In this document: piece after piece, positions 8,696 through 15,609 of the stretch | Layout: every line of letters starts with the position of its first letter | How positions within the stretch are numbered: the first letter of the stretch is position 1 | From: Streptomyces asoensis | Lineage (GTDB): Bacteria; Actinomycetota; Actinomycetes; Streptomycetales; Streptomycetaceae | Reading direction: 5' to 3' | Length of the DNA stretch: 64,000 nucleotides | Assembly: GCF_013085465.1 (NCBI RefSeq) | Contig: NZ_CP049838.1 | Span: 4,402,001 to 4,466,000 of the forward strand | Notes under the pieces: model-generated | Seen by the model: the letters and a program-made list of their open reading frames with translations, nothing else | The model's database searches: none | What the model was told of the DNA's origin: nothing | Position numbers and translations under genes: made by a program

Positions 8696-8781
8696 GGCCA
8701 TGAGTCGTTTTAGCGGCCCAAGACGTCGCACGGGGGTTCGCCCCTACGCGGAAACCCCGGTTCGAATCCGGGCCGTGGCCA
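8696..8781 (+). pseudogene. tRNA-like relic with long variable-arm hairpin, no anticodon arm
   Basis: GGCCATG (8696-8702) can pair with CGTGGCC (8774-8780), followed by A, as an acceptor stem with one wobble. A canonical T arm CCCGG-TTCGAAT-CCGGG spans 8756-8772, a GGGG-TTCG-CCCC hairpin sits at 8733-8744, and GTCGT/GCGGC (8704-8717) can form a D-like stem with a 4-nt loop. One base (8773) separates T stem and acceptor. I can find no anticodon stem-loop, so this is most likely a damaged class II tRNA or an attachment-site remnant. A selenocysteine-tRNA ancestor is conceivable but unproven. Confidence 0.4.
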
Positions 8782-8794
8782 CACCCTTCCGCCG

Positions 8795-9178
8795 TCGATG
8801 TGCTCCCCCTGGGCTTCCGGCGCTGCGAAGCGCTCAGCCTCACCATCGAGGCGTCCACGGCCGTGCTGCCGCTTCCGGAGATCTGCTTTGCGGCTCTCCG
8901 GCTCGGGCAGAGGGAACGGGAGTTAACCAGGCAGGCGGCCGGCGAGCTGTGGTCGGACTTCGACTTCGTGTTCCGCACGCGCTACGGCACGCCGTTCGGA
9001 CCCCGCACTTCAACCGCCGGTTCGTCGACCGCTCGACCCGGGCCGACGTCCGTCGGATCGGCCTCCTCGACACTCGGCACAGCAAGATCGCGGTGCCGAT
9101 GGAGGTGTACACGCACGTGCCCTCGGAGGCCACCCGCCGGGCACTGCGCAAGCTCGGCAGGCACCTTGGGAACAAGAT
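8795..9178 (+). pseudogene. Tyrosine (phage-type) integrase remnant, frameshifted and internally deleted
   Basis: Pieces of an actinobacterial phage integrase catalytic domain appear in order but in two frames: LPLGFRRCEALSL (resembling the GLRRGEALGL motif with the first catalytic Arg), then FRTRYGTPFGPR, then after a frame change near 9005 FNRRFVDRSTRADVRRIGLLDTRHSK directly joined to IAVPMEVYTHVPSEATRRAL. In intact enzymes about 25 residues lie between the DTRH motif and the last part, so that piece is deleted here. The catalytic Tyr is present in MEVYTHV. It sits beside a tRNA-like sequence, as expected of an old integrated element. Confidence 0.7.
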
Positions 9179-9218
9179 CCGGAGTAGTTGCCGTACTTCG
9201 CTGCTGTACGAGATGGCC

Positions 9219-9251
9219 AAAGCCCCGGTCGGGAATCCCGACCGGGGCTTT
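9219..9251. terminator. Perfect hairpin, terminator of tRNA-Ala
   Basis: 15-bp arms AAAGCCCCGGTCGGG and its complement with an AAT loop. It lies 9 bp past the tRNA-Ala 3' end, and the stem ends in TTT on either strand. Confidence 0.85.
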
Positions 9252-9259
9252 GAGCTGCG

Positions 9260-9333
9260 TGGACCTGTGGGGATTTGAACCCCAGACCCCCTCGATGCGA
9301 ACGAGGTGCGCTACCAGACTGCGCCACAGGCCC
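9260..9333 (-). tRNA. tRNA-Ala (anticodon CGC)
   Basis: 74-nt cloverleaf on the minus strand. Acceptor GGGCCTG pairs with CAGGTCC with one G-T wobble and discriminator A; the anticodon arm is CCTCG-TTCGCAT-CGAGG with anticodon CGC (codon GCG); the T arm is CTGGG-GTTCAAAT-CCC(C)A-like with TTCAAAT. CCA is not encoded. It is followed by a strong hairpin terminator at 9219-9251. Confidence 0.95.
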
Positions 9334-9415
9334 TTGCAACGAGTGAAACTCTAGCATCCCGGTCGGCCTGCTTGGAAATCCGTTCCCCGAGGCCGGGCGG
9401 GGGGTGCCGGGGCTC

Positions 9416-10744
9416 TCATTCGTTGGCGGCCAGCGGTCGCTCGCCGTCCTCGTACTGGTCGAACAGCGGGGTGCGGCCGCGTTCGCGCGAGCGTCGGGCC
9501 GAGGCCGCGCGCCGGGCGTCGCTGCGCTCGTCGCCGTCCGCTCCCCTGTCCTCCGCGGGGTCCGCCTCCTCGCGTTCCCCGGCCGGTGCGTCCCCGGCGT
9601 CCGCCGCTTCGTGCTCCGGCGCCACCGAACTCGAGCGGGCCGAGCTCCAGGCGTCCGGCGCCCCGAGGTCCACGTCGGACGTCGCCCGGGGCGCGACCGG
9701 CGCGGTCACGTACGTCGGCAACGGAACCGGTACCGGGTCCCAGCTCTCACCGTGGCCGGGCCGGCGCTGCCGCTCGCGCTGCTGGTCGACCCACTCCGCG
9801 TGATCGGTCTGCTCGACGAGTGCCCTGCGGTCCGCGGCGAGCGCCAGCAGACCCGGGTCGGTCTCCGGCTCGGGGGCCGCGTGCGGCTCCTCTGCGCCGG
9901 CGTCGGGGCCGGCGTCGACGGACGAGGCGTTCGCCGAGGCGGGCGCGCGCCGGCGCGGCTGACGCTCCCGCAGCCGCTGCGCGGCGACCTCGGCGCGCCT
10001 GCGGTCCATCTGGAAGGCGAAGCGGCGTCGCTCCTGGGAGCGCAGGTACCCGATGTACGCGCTGAGCAGGACGGCAGGCACGCCGGGCGCCCACAGGAAC
10101 GTGAGCCCGCCGACCGCCGCGACGATCGCGCCGAGCGTGAAGGCGAGGAAGAGCATCACGGTGGTGCGCCGACGGCGCGCGAGTGCCTTCGAGCGCTGGG
10201 CGCGCGCGGCGGACGCCTGCTCGGCGGGCGTCCGCCGGGCGACCGGCGCCCGTCGGCCGGCCGCAGCGGCGCCCCCTTCGCGTACGGATTCGCGTACGGG
10301 CTTGGCGCCCTGTTCACGGTGGTCGTGCGCGGGCTTGGCCGCCGGATCGCGCGCCGGTTCACGCGCTGCCTCCGGGCGCCCCGGCCCTCGTTCCTGGCCG
10401 CGCTCCTGGGATCGCTCCTGAGCTCGTTCCTGGCCGCGCTCATGAACCGGCACCTTCACCTGCGGGCGGGTCGGAGGCATGGCGAAGGACCGGACGTCCA
10501 CCGATGCGGTGACGTCGTCCGGAACGTCGGCGTCGGACTCCCCCTCCTCGGTGGAGCGCGCCCGCAGGTCCTTGGCGTACCGGCGCTCCATTCCCGCCCG
10601 TCCGGACAGCAGCCGGATGGCGGTGCTGAAGCGTTCCGTCGGACGGGCCTCGTTCAGCTCGTCCTGCCTACGGAGCCACATAGGCACCAAGTAGGCGGCC
10701 CAGGCCCCGACAATGACTGCGTAGATGAGGCCGCTGCTGCTCAC
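9416..10744 (-). CDS. Membrane-anchored divisome/elongasome protein, GlpR-like (Rv0996-type)
   Basis: 442 residues, GTG start. A membrane helix at residues 5-22 (LIYAVIVGAWAAYLVPMW) is followed by a long charged region with QER repeats (about residues 98-115), two adjacent helices (about 190-235), and a disordered acidic C-terminus. It lies in the conserved actinobacterial order galU, moeA, rimJ, membrane protein. In Corynebacterium the corresponding membrane protein GlpR is the receptor for the gephyrin-like protein Glp (a MoeA homologue) at division sites. By position and topology this is the likely counterpart; sequence identity was not computed. Confidence 0.6.
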   Translation of the reverse strand: MSSSGLIYAVIVGAWAAYLVPMWLRRQDELNEARPTERFSTAIRLLSGRAGMERRYAKDLRARSTEEGESDADVPDDVTASVDVRSFAMPPTRPQVKVPVHERGQERAQERSQERGQERGPGRPEAAREPARDPAAKPAHDHREQGAKPVRESVREGGAAAAGRRAPVARRTPAEQASAARAQRSKALARRRRTTVMLFLAFTLGAIVAAVGGLTFLWAPGVPAVLLSAYIGYLRSQERRRFAFQMDRRRAEVAAQRLRERQPRRRAPASANASSVDAGPDAGAEEPHAAPEPETDPGLLALAADRRALVEQTDHAEWVDQQRERQRRPGHGESWDPVPVPLPTYVTAPVAPRATSDVDLGAPDAWSSARSSSVAPEHEAADAGDAPAGEREEADPAEDRGADGDERSDARRAASARRSRERGRTPLFDQYEDGERPLAANE

Positions 10745-10888
10745 GCCTCACACGGTAGAGGGGTTTGCGTGAGGCCATCCGCCAATTGGGCCGGTGTGTC
10801 GCACGATCTGGCTGATATTTCGAACTTTTTTTGCGACCGGTGCGATCAACCGATCATTTTCGAACATCTATTCGGCTGGTCGGCTAAT
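10745..10888 (-). promoter_or_regulatory. AT-rich gap, probable promoter of the GlpR-like gene
   Basis: The 144 bp between rimJ and the next gene are much richer in A and T than their surroundings, including a T7 run and two TTCGAA sites on the plus strand. This suggests that the membrane-protein gene has its own promoter rather than relying only on the galU operon. Confidence 0.4.
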
Positions 10889-11485
10889 TCAATTGGACGC
10901 CTTCTGCGAGCGTGTGCGCCGCCACCGGTTCAGCAGGCCCTCCGGGACCTCCTCCGCCGTGAGCGCGAAGACGAGGTGGTCACGCCAGGCGCCGTCGATG
11001 TGGAGATAGCGCGGCCGCAGCCCTTCCTCACGGAATCCGAGTTTCTCCACGACCCGGCGGCTGGGCCCGTTCTCGGGCCGAATGCAGACCTCGATGCGGT
11101 GCAGTCCGACGGTGCGGAAACAGTGGTCCACGATGAGCGCCACGGCCGTCGGCATCACACCGCGGCCGGCCACCGACTCGTCCACCCAGTAGCCGACATG
11201 CCCGGAGCACATCGACCCCCAGGTGATCCCGGCGACCGTCAACTGCCCGACGAGCCGCCCCTGGTACTCGATCACGAACGGCAGCATCCGGCCCGCGTTC
11301 GCCTCGGACCGCAGATGCCGGACCATCTGGCGGTAGGTGGGCCGGTGGGCGATCGGCCCGCTGGGCGCGGGCGGCGGGATGGTCGCCTCCCAGGGGCGCA
11401 GCCAGTCCCGGTTGCGCCGGTTGACCTCGCGCCAGGCCCGCTGGTCGCGCAGCTTTATGGGCCGCAGGACGATGTCGCCCTCCAC
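10889..11485 (-). CDS. rimJ: RimJ/RimL-type GNAT protein N-acetyltransferase
   Basis: 198 residues from a GTG start; the domain could begin a few codons earlier, where only CTG codons occur. The pattern matches the ribosomal-protein/N-terminal acetyltransferases: VEGDIVLRPIKLRDQRAW near the start, GHVGYWVDESVAGRGVMPTAV (acetyl-CoA loop), CFRTVGLHRIEVCIRPEN and SRRVVEKLGFREEGLRPRYL. It sits 26 bp after moaB in the Mo-cofactor cluster, the same place as rimJ beside moeA in other actinobacteria. Its true substrate is not shown by sequence. Confidence 0.85.
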   Translation of the reverse strand: MEGDIVLRPIKLRDQRAWREVNRRNRDWLRPWEATIPPPAPSGPIAHRPTYRQMVRHLRSEANAGRMLPFVIEYQGRLVGQLTVAGITWGSMCSGHVGYWVDESVAGRGVMPTAVALIVDHCFRTVGLHRIEVCIRPENGPSRRVVEKLGFREEGLRPRYLHIDGAWRDHLVFALTAEEVPEGLLNRWRRTRSQKASN

Positions 11486-11511
11486 CAGTTCGACGGGCCA
11501 GGATGAGCTGT

Positions 11512-12048
11512 TCAGCTCGCACCTCCGTGGCTCGGTCTGGGGTGGTCGCCGCCACGGATCTGGTCGACGGCGTGGATCAGCAGGGGCTCCAGGACGGCCA
11601 GCCCGTCCTTCACCCCGCCGGTGGAGCCCGGCAGGTTGACGATCAGCGTGCCGCGCGCCACTCCGGCCAGGCCCCGGGAGAGCGCCGCGGTGGGCACCTT
11701 CTCCCGGCCGTACGCCCGGATGGCCTCGGCGATGCCCGGCACCTCGTGGTCGATCACCGCGCGGGTCGCCTCGGGCGTGCGGTCGGTGGGCGAGATACCG
11801 GTGCCGCCGGTGGTGACGACGGCGTCGTACCCGGCCTCGACGGCGGCCCGCAGCACCGCCTCCACCGGGTCCCCGTCGGGGACGACCTGCGGCCCGTCGA
11901 CGGCGAAGCCGAAGCCGCGCAGGCCCTCGGCGATCAGCGGGCCGCCCCTGTCCTGGTAGACGCCGGCGGCGGCCCGGTTGGAAGCGGTCACGACCAGTGC
12001 GCTGTACGGAGCGAGCAGGGCACCGCCGACCGACCCGTCGAGTGTCAT
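11512..12048 (-). CDS. moaB: Molybdopterin adenylyltransferase-type protein (MoaB/MogA family)
   Basis: 178 residues from the ATG overlapping the moaC stop (ATGA). It activates molybdopterin with ATP before metal insertion, or is a MoaB paralogue. Visible motifs: ALVVTASNRAAAGVYQDRGG, then the substrate-binding VVTTGGTGISPTDRTPEAT, and NLPGSTGGVKDGL near the C-terminus. Translationally coupled to moaC and followed by rimJ. Confidence 0.9.
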   Translation of the reverse strand: MTLDGSVGGALLAPYSALVVTASNRAAAGVYQDRGGPLIAEGLRGFGFAVDGPQVVPDGDPVEAVLRAAVEAGYDAVVTTGGTGISPTDRTPEATRAVIDHEVPGIAEAIRAYGREKVPTAALSRGLAGVARGTLIVNLPGSTGGVKDGLAVLEPLLIHAVDQIRGGDHPRPSHGGAS

Positions 12049-12524
12049 GCCCGGCTCCAGTCGCCCGACTTGCCGCCCGTCTTCTCCTCCACGCGCACGT
12101 CCGTGATGACCGCTCCCTTGTCGACCGCCTTCACCATGTCGATCACGGTGAGCGCGGCGACGGAGACCGCGGTGAGCGCCTCCATCTCGACGCCCGTGCG
12201 GTCCGTCGTCTTCACCGTGGCGGTGATCTCCACGGCGTCGTCCGCGACCGACACATCCAGTTTCACACCGGAGACGGCCAGGGGGTGGCACAGCGGGATC
12301 AGGTCCGGGGTGCGTTTGGCGCCCATGATGCCCGCGATCCGCGCGGTGGCCAGCGCGTCCCCCTTGGGTACCCCCTCGCCGCGCAGCAGCTCGACCACAC
12401 GGGGCGAGACAAGGACCCGCCCGCTGGCACGCGCGGTGCGCGCGGTGACGTCCTTGCCGGAAACGTCGACCATGCGGGCGGCGCCCACGTCGTCGATGTG
12501 CGTCAGTCGGTCCTGCGTACTCAT
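12045..12524 (-). CDS. moaC: Cyclic pyranopterin monophosphate synthase
   Basis: 159 residues. MoaC converts the MoaA product to cyclic pyranopterin monophosphate in Mo-cofactor synthesis. Family motifs are complete: MVDVSGKDVTARTA, KGDALATARIAGIMGAKRT, DLIPLCHPL (active-site His region) and TDRTGVEMEALTAVSVAALT with the catalytic Lys in the following MVKAVDKGA. The start at MSTQDRLTHID was preferred over an upstream in-frame codon because the family begins there. 63 bp separate it from moeA. Confidence 0.95.
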   Translation of the reverse strand: MSTQDRLTHIDDVGAARMVDVSGKDVTARTARASGRVLVSPRVVELLRGEGVPKGDALATARIAGIMGAKRTPDLIPLCHPLAVSGVKLDVSVADDAVEITATVKTTDRTGVEMEALTAVSVAALTVIDMVKAVDKGAVITDVRVEEKTGGKSGDWSRA

Positions 12525-12587
12525 GGTGGTGTGGCGCTCCCGGTCCGGGCCTGTTGTGCGCGACACGGTACCCCCAACCAGGAGGAC

Positions 12588-13913
12588 TCAGCCGAGGAGG
12601 ACCACCTCGACGTCGGCGCCGGGCTCGACGGACTCCACGTCCTCGGGGACGACGATCAGCGAGTCGGCGTGCGCGAGGGCCGCGACCAGGTGGGAGCCGG
12701 CGCCCCCGACGGGCCGGACGGTGCCGTCGGCGTAGGTGGCGCGCAGGAACTGTCTGCGGCCCTTCGGCGAGGTCAGCGCCTTGTCGGCGACCAGCTTCGC
12801 GCGCGTGGTGGGCCGGTGGACGTCCTCGAGGCCCATGAGGGCACGGATGGCGGGGCGCACGAACAGCTCGAACGAGACGTACGACGACACCGGGTTGCCC
12901 GGCAGGGCCAGCAGAGGGATGTGGTCGGGGCCGATGGAACCGAAGCCCTGGGGCTTGCCCGGCTGCATGGCGAGCTTGCGGAACTCGACGCCGCTGCCCG
13001 CCTCGTCCTCGTCGCCGACGTGCTCCAGGGCCTCCTTGACGACGTCGTACGCCCCGACGCTCACCCCGCCGGTGGTGACGACGAGGTCGGCACGGACGAG
13101 CTGGTCCTCGATGGTGGAGCGGAGCGTGTCGGCGTCGTCGGCGACCGCGCCGACCCGGTAGGCGATGGCGCCGGCGTCCCGGGCGGCCGCGGTGAGGGCG
13201 AAGCTGTTGGAGTCGTAGATCTGGCCGCTGCCCAGCTCCTCGCCGGGCTGGACGAGTTCGCTGCCGGTGGACATCACGACCACGCGCGGGCGCGGGCGCA
13301 CGCGTACGGCGCCCCGGCCGATCGCGGCGAGCAGGGCGATCTGGGGCGGTCCGAGGACGGTCCCGGCGTCGAGGGCGCGATCCCCCGCCTTCACGTCGCT
13401 GCCCTTCGCGCGTACGTGCGCGCGTGCCTCCGCGGGCCGGTACACGCGTACGTGCCCCGAGGCCTGCTCGGGGGCGAGGCTGCGGGCGCGCATCCCGCTG
13501 ACCGGGCCCTCACCTAGTCCGCCGTCGGTCCACTCCACGGGGACCACGGCCTCGGCCCCGGCCGGGAGCGGGGCACCGGTCATGATCCGGGCGGCCTGGC
13601 CGGGTCCCACGTACAGCAGGTCGGCCGGCTGTCCCGCCGCGATGTCCCCCACGACGTCCAGCGCCGCCGGGAACTCCTCGCTCGCGCCCGCGACATCCGC
13701 GACCCGCACCGCGTACCCGTCCATGGAGCTGTTGTCGAAGGGCGGCAGCGAGACCGGCACCGTGACGTCGTCGACCAGGACGCAGCCCTGCGCGTCGGGC
13801 AGCTGGAGCTCGATGGGTTCCAGGGGACGGACGGTGGCGAGGATGTCCTCCAGGTGCTCGTCCACCGACCAGAGCTGGTCCTGGCCGGTGCGGCGGGGCG
13901 CGGCGGTGCTCAA
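12588..13913 (-). CDS. moeA: Molybdopterin molybdenumtransferase (MoeA; gephyrin/Glp-like)
   Basis: 441 residues from a TTG start, 5 bp after galU. MoeA inserts molybdate into adenylylated molybdopterin. Domains in order: N-terminal LPPFDNSSMDGYAVR, MTGAPLPAGAEAVVPVEW, the MogA-like core with VVVMSTGSEL, SNSFAL and VVTTGGVSVGAYDVVKEAL, GKPQGFG and ALPGNPVSSYVSFELFVRPA, then the C-terminal beta domain. Because it lies between galU and rimJ/GlpR-like genes, it may instead or also be the gephyrin-like division protein Glp described in Corynebacterium. Confidence 0.92.
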   Translation of the reverse strand: MSTAAPRRTGQDQLWSVDEHLEDILATVRPLEPIELQLPDAQGCVLVDDVTVPVSLPPFDNSSMDGYAVRVADVAGASEEFPAALDVVGDIAAGQPADLLYVGPGQAARIMTGAPLPAGAEAVVPVEWTDGGLGEGPVSGMRARSLAPEQASGHVRVYRPAEARAHVRAKGSDVKAGDRALDAGTVLGPPQIALLAAIGRGAVRVRPRPRVVVMSTGSELVQPGEELGSGQIYDSNSFALTAAARDAGAIAYRVGAVADDADTLRSTIEDQLVRADLVVTTGGVSVGAYDVVKEALEHVGDEDEAGSGVEFRKLAMQPGKPQGFGSIGPDHIPLLALPGNPVSSYVSFELFVRPAIRALMGLEDVHRPTTRAKLVADKALTSPKGRRQFLRATYADGTVRPVGGAGSHLVAALAHADSLIVVPEDVESVEPGADVEVVLLG

Positions 13914-13918
13914 AGTGG

Positions 13919-14821
13919 CTACATCTCCTCGGTGACGTAACTGCGAAGCCAGGACCGGAAGTCCGGACCCAGATCCTCACGTTCGCACGCGAGTCTGACA
14001 ATGGCACGCAGGTAGTCGCCGCGGTCGCCGGTGTCATAGCGGCGGCCCTTGAAGACGACGCCGTGGACGGGGCCGCCGATCTTCTCGTCCTGCGCGAGCT
14101 GCTGGAGGGCGTCGGTGAGCTGGATCTCGCCGCCGCGGCCGGGCTCGGTCTGCCGCAGTATGCCGAACACGCTCGGGTCGAGGACGTAGCGTCCGATGAT
14201 CGCGTAGTTCGACGGGGCGTCCGCCGGGTCCGGCTTCTCGACGAGGCCGATCACCTTGACCACGTCGCTGTCCACGGTGGCCTCCACGGCCGCACAGCCG
14301 TAGAGGTGGATCTGCTCGGGGGCGACCTCCATGAGCGCGACGACGCTGCCGCCGTGCCGCTCCTGCACCTCGATCATCCGCTGGAGCAGCGGGTCGCGGG
14401 GGTCGATCAGGTCGTCGCCCAGCAGGACGGCGAAGGGCTCCTGCCCGACGTGCGGGGCCGCGCACAGGACGGCGTGCCCGAGGCCCTTGGGGTCGCCCTG
14501 GCGCACGTAGTGCATGGTCGCGAGGTCGCTGGACTGCTGGACCTTGGCGAGCCGGGCGGCATCGCCCTTTTTCTGTAGGGCCGACTCGAGTTCGTAGTTG
14601 CGGTCGAAGTGGTCCTCGAGGGGGCGCTTGTTGCGGCCTGTGACCATGAGGACGTCGTCGAGGCCGGCGGAGACGGCCTCCTCGACCACGTACTGGATAG
14701 CCGGCTTGTCCACGACCGGCAGCATCTCCTTGGGAGTGGCCTTGGTCGCCGGCAGGAACCGGGTGCCGAGGCCGGCTGCGGGGATGACAGCCTTGCTGAT
14801 CCTGGGGTGCGACTGCGTCAT
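13919..14821 (-). CDS. galU: UTP-glucose-1-phosphate uridylyltransferase
   Basis: 300 residues, ATG start. It makes UDP-glucose for cell-wall and trehalose metabolism. N-terminal nucleotide-binding motif AVIPAAGLGTRFLPATKATPKEM, then VDKPAIQYVVEEAVSAG, the acidic metal site in VLLGDD, and LVEKPDPADAPSNYAI. Length and motif order are normal for GalU. First gene of the minus-strand Mo-cofactor cluster; divergent from the cyclo-ligase gene with 104 bp between. Confidence 0.96.
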   Translation of the reverse strand: MTQSHPRISKAVIPAAGLGTRFLPATKATPKEMLPVVDKPAIQYVVEEAVSAGLDDVLMVTGRNKRPLEDHFDRNYELESALQKKGDAARLAKVQQSSDLATMHYVRQGDPKGLGHAVLCAAPHVGQEPFAVLLGDDLIDPRDPLLQRMIEVQERHGGSVVALMEVAPEQIHLYGCAAVEATVDSDVVKVIGLVEKPDPADAPSNYAIIGRYVLDPSVFGILRQTEPGRGGEIQLTDALQQLAQDEKIGGPVHGVVFKGRRYDTGDRGDYLRAIVRLACEREDLGPDFRSWLRSYVTEEM

Positions 14822-14925
14822 GTCGGCAACCTTATCCGGTGACTTTGAGAGGGATCTGTGGCTCTGGTTAATTGATGATCATATGAACGCATTGGAGCGG
14901 TGTGGGAGAAGTGCAGGAGCGACAT

Positions 14926-15540
14926 ATGAGCCACCTCGAAGGCGGACCAGAGTCTGACAAACCTATGTTGCGCCGAGGGTTCGTCGCCGTGAGAAACAGG
15001 TTGACGCCCGATGACGTGCGCGCGGCGGCCGTCGCCCTGGCCGAGCGGGCCCTGGAGCTGCCCGAGTTGACGCACGCGCGCACGGTGGCGGCGTACGTCT
15101 CCGTGGGTACCGAGCCCGGCACCCTGGCGCTGCTGGACGCGCTGCGCGCGCGGGGCGTGCGCGTGCTGCTGCCCGCGCTGCTGCCCGACAACGACCTGGA
15201 CTGGGGCGCCTACACCGGCGAAGGCGCTCTCGCGCGGGTCCTGCACGGCGGGAAGATGGCCCTCCTGGAGCCGGCCGGCGAGCGCCTCGGCCCGGACGCC
15301 GTGACGGCCGCCGACGTGGTGCTGCTGCCGGGACTGGCGGTCGACGCGCGCGGCATGCGCCTGGGGCGCGGCGGCGGATCGTACGACCGCGTGCTGGCCC
15401 GGCTGGCGGACTCCGGGGCCCACCCCTCGCTGGTGGTGCTCCTGTACGACGCCGAGGTCGTCGAGCACGTCCCCGGAGAGGCGCACGACCGGCCGGTGCA
15501 CGCGGTGGTGACCCCGACGAGCGTGCGCCGGTTCACCTGA
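14926..15540 (+). CDS. 5-formyltetrahydrofolate cyclo-ligase
   Basis: 204 residues. It converts 5-formyltetrahydrofolate to methenyltetrahydrofolate with ATP. The ATG at 14926 has AGGAG seven bases upstream. Family signs: KPMLRRGFVAVRNRL at the N-terminus, AAYVSVGTEPGT, and the phosphate/metal motif LPGLAVDARGMRLGRGGGSYDR near residue 150. Divergent from galU. Ends before a strong bidirectional hairpin. Confidence 0.92.
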   Translation: MSHLEGGPESDKPMLRRGFVAVRNRLTPDDVRAAAVALAERALELPELTHARTVAAYVSVGTEPGTLALLDALRARGVRVLLPALLPDNDLDWGAYTGEGALARVLHGGKMALLEPAGERLGPDAVTAADVVLLPGLAVDARGMRLGRGGGSYDRVLARLADSGAHPSLVVLLYDAEVVEHVPGEAHDRPVHAVVTPTSVRRFT

Positions 15541-15556
15541 CATACGCGCCCTCATG

Positions 15557-15596
15557 CGGAAGGGGCCCTCCACGCGCGCGTGGAGGGCCCCTTCCG
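15557..15596. terminator. 40-bp perfect palindrome, bidirectional terminator
   Basis: Two 20-bp arms (CGGAAGGGGCCCTCCACGCG and complement) meet without a spacer between the convergent cyclo-ligase and penicillin-acylase-family genes. Confidence 0.85.
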
Positions 15597-15609
15597 GACG
15601 GTCGGCAGC

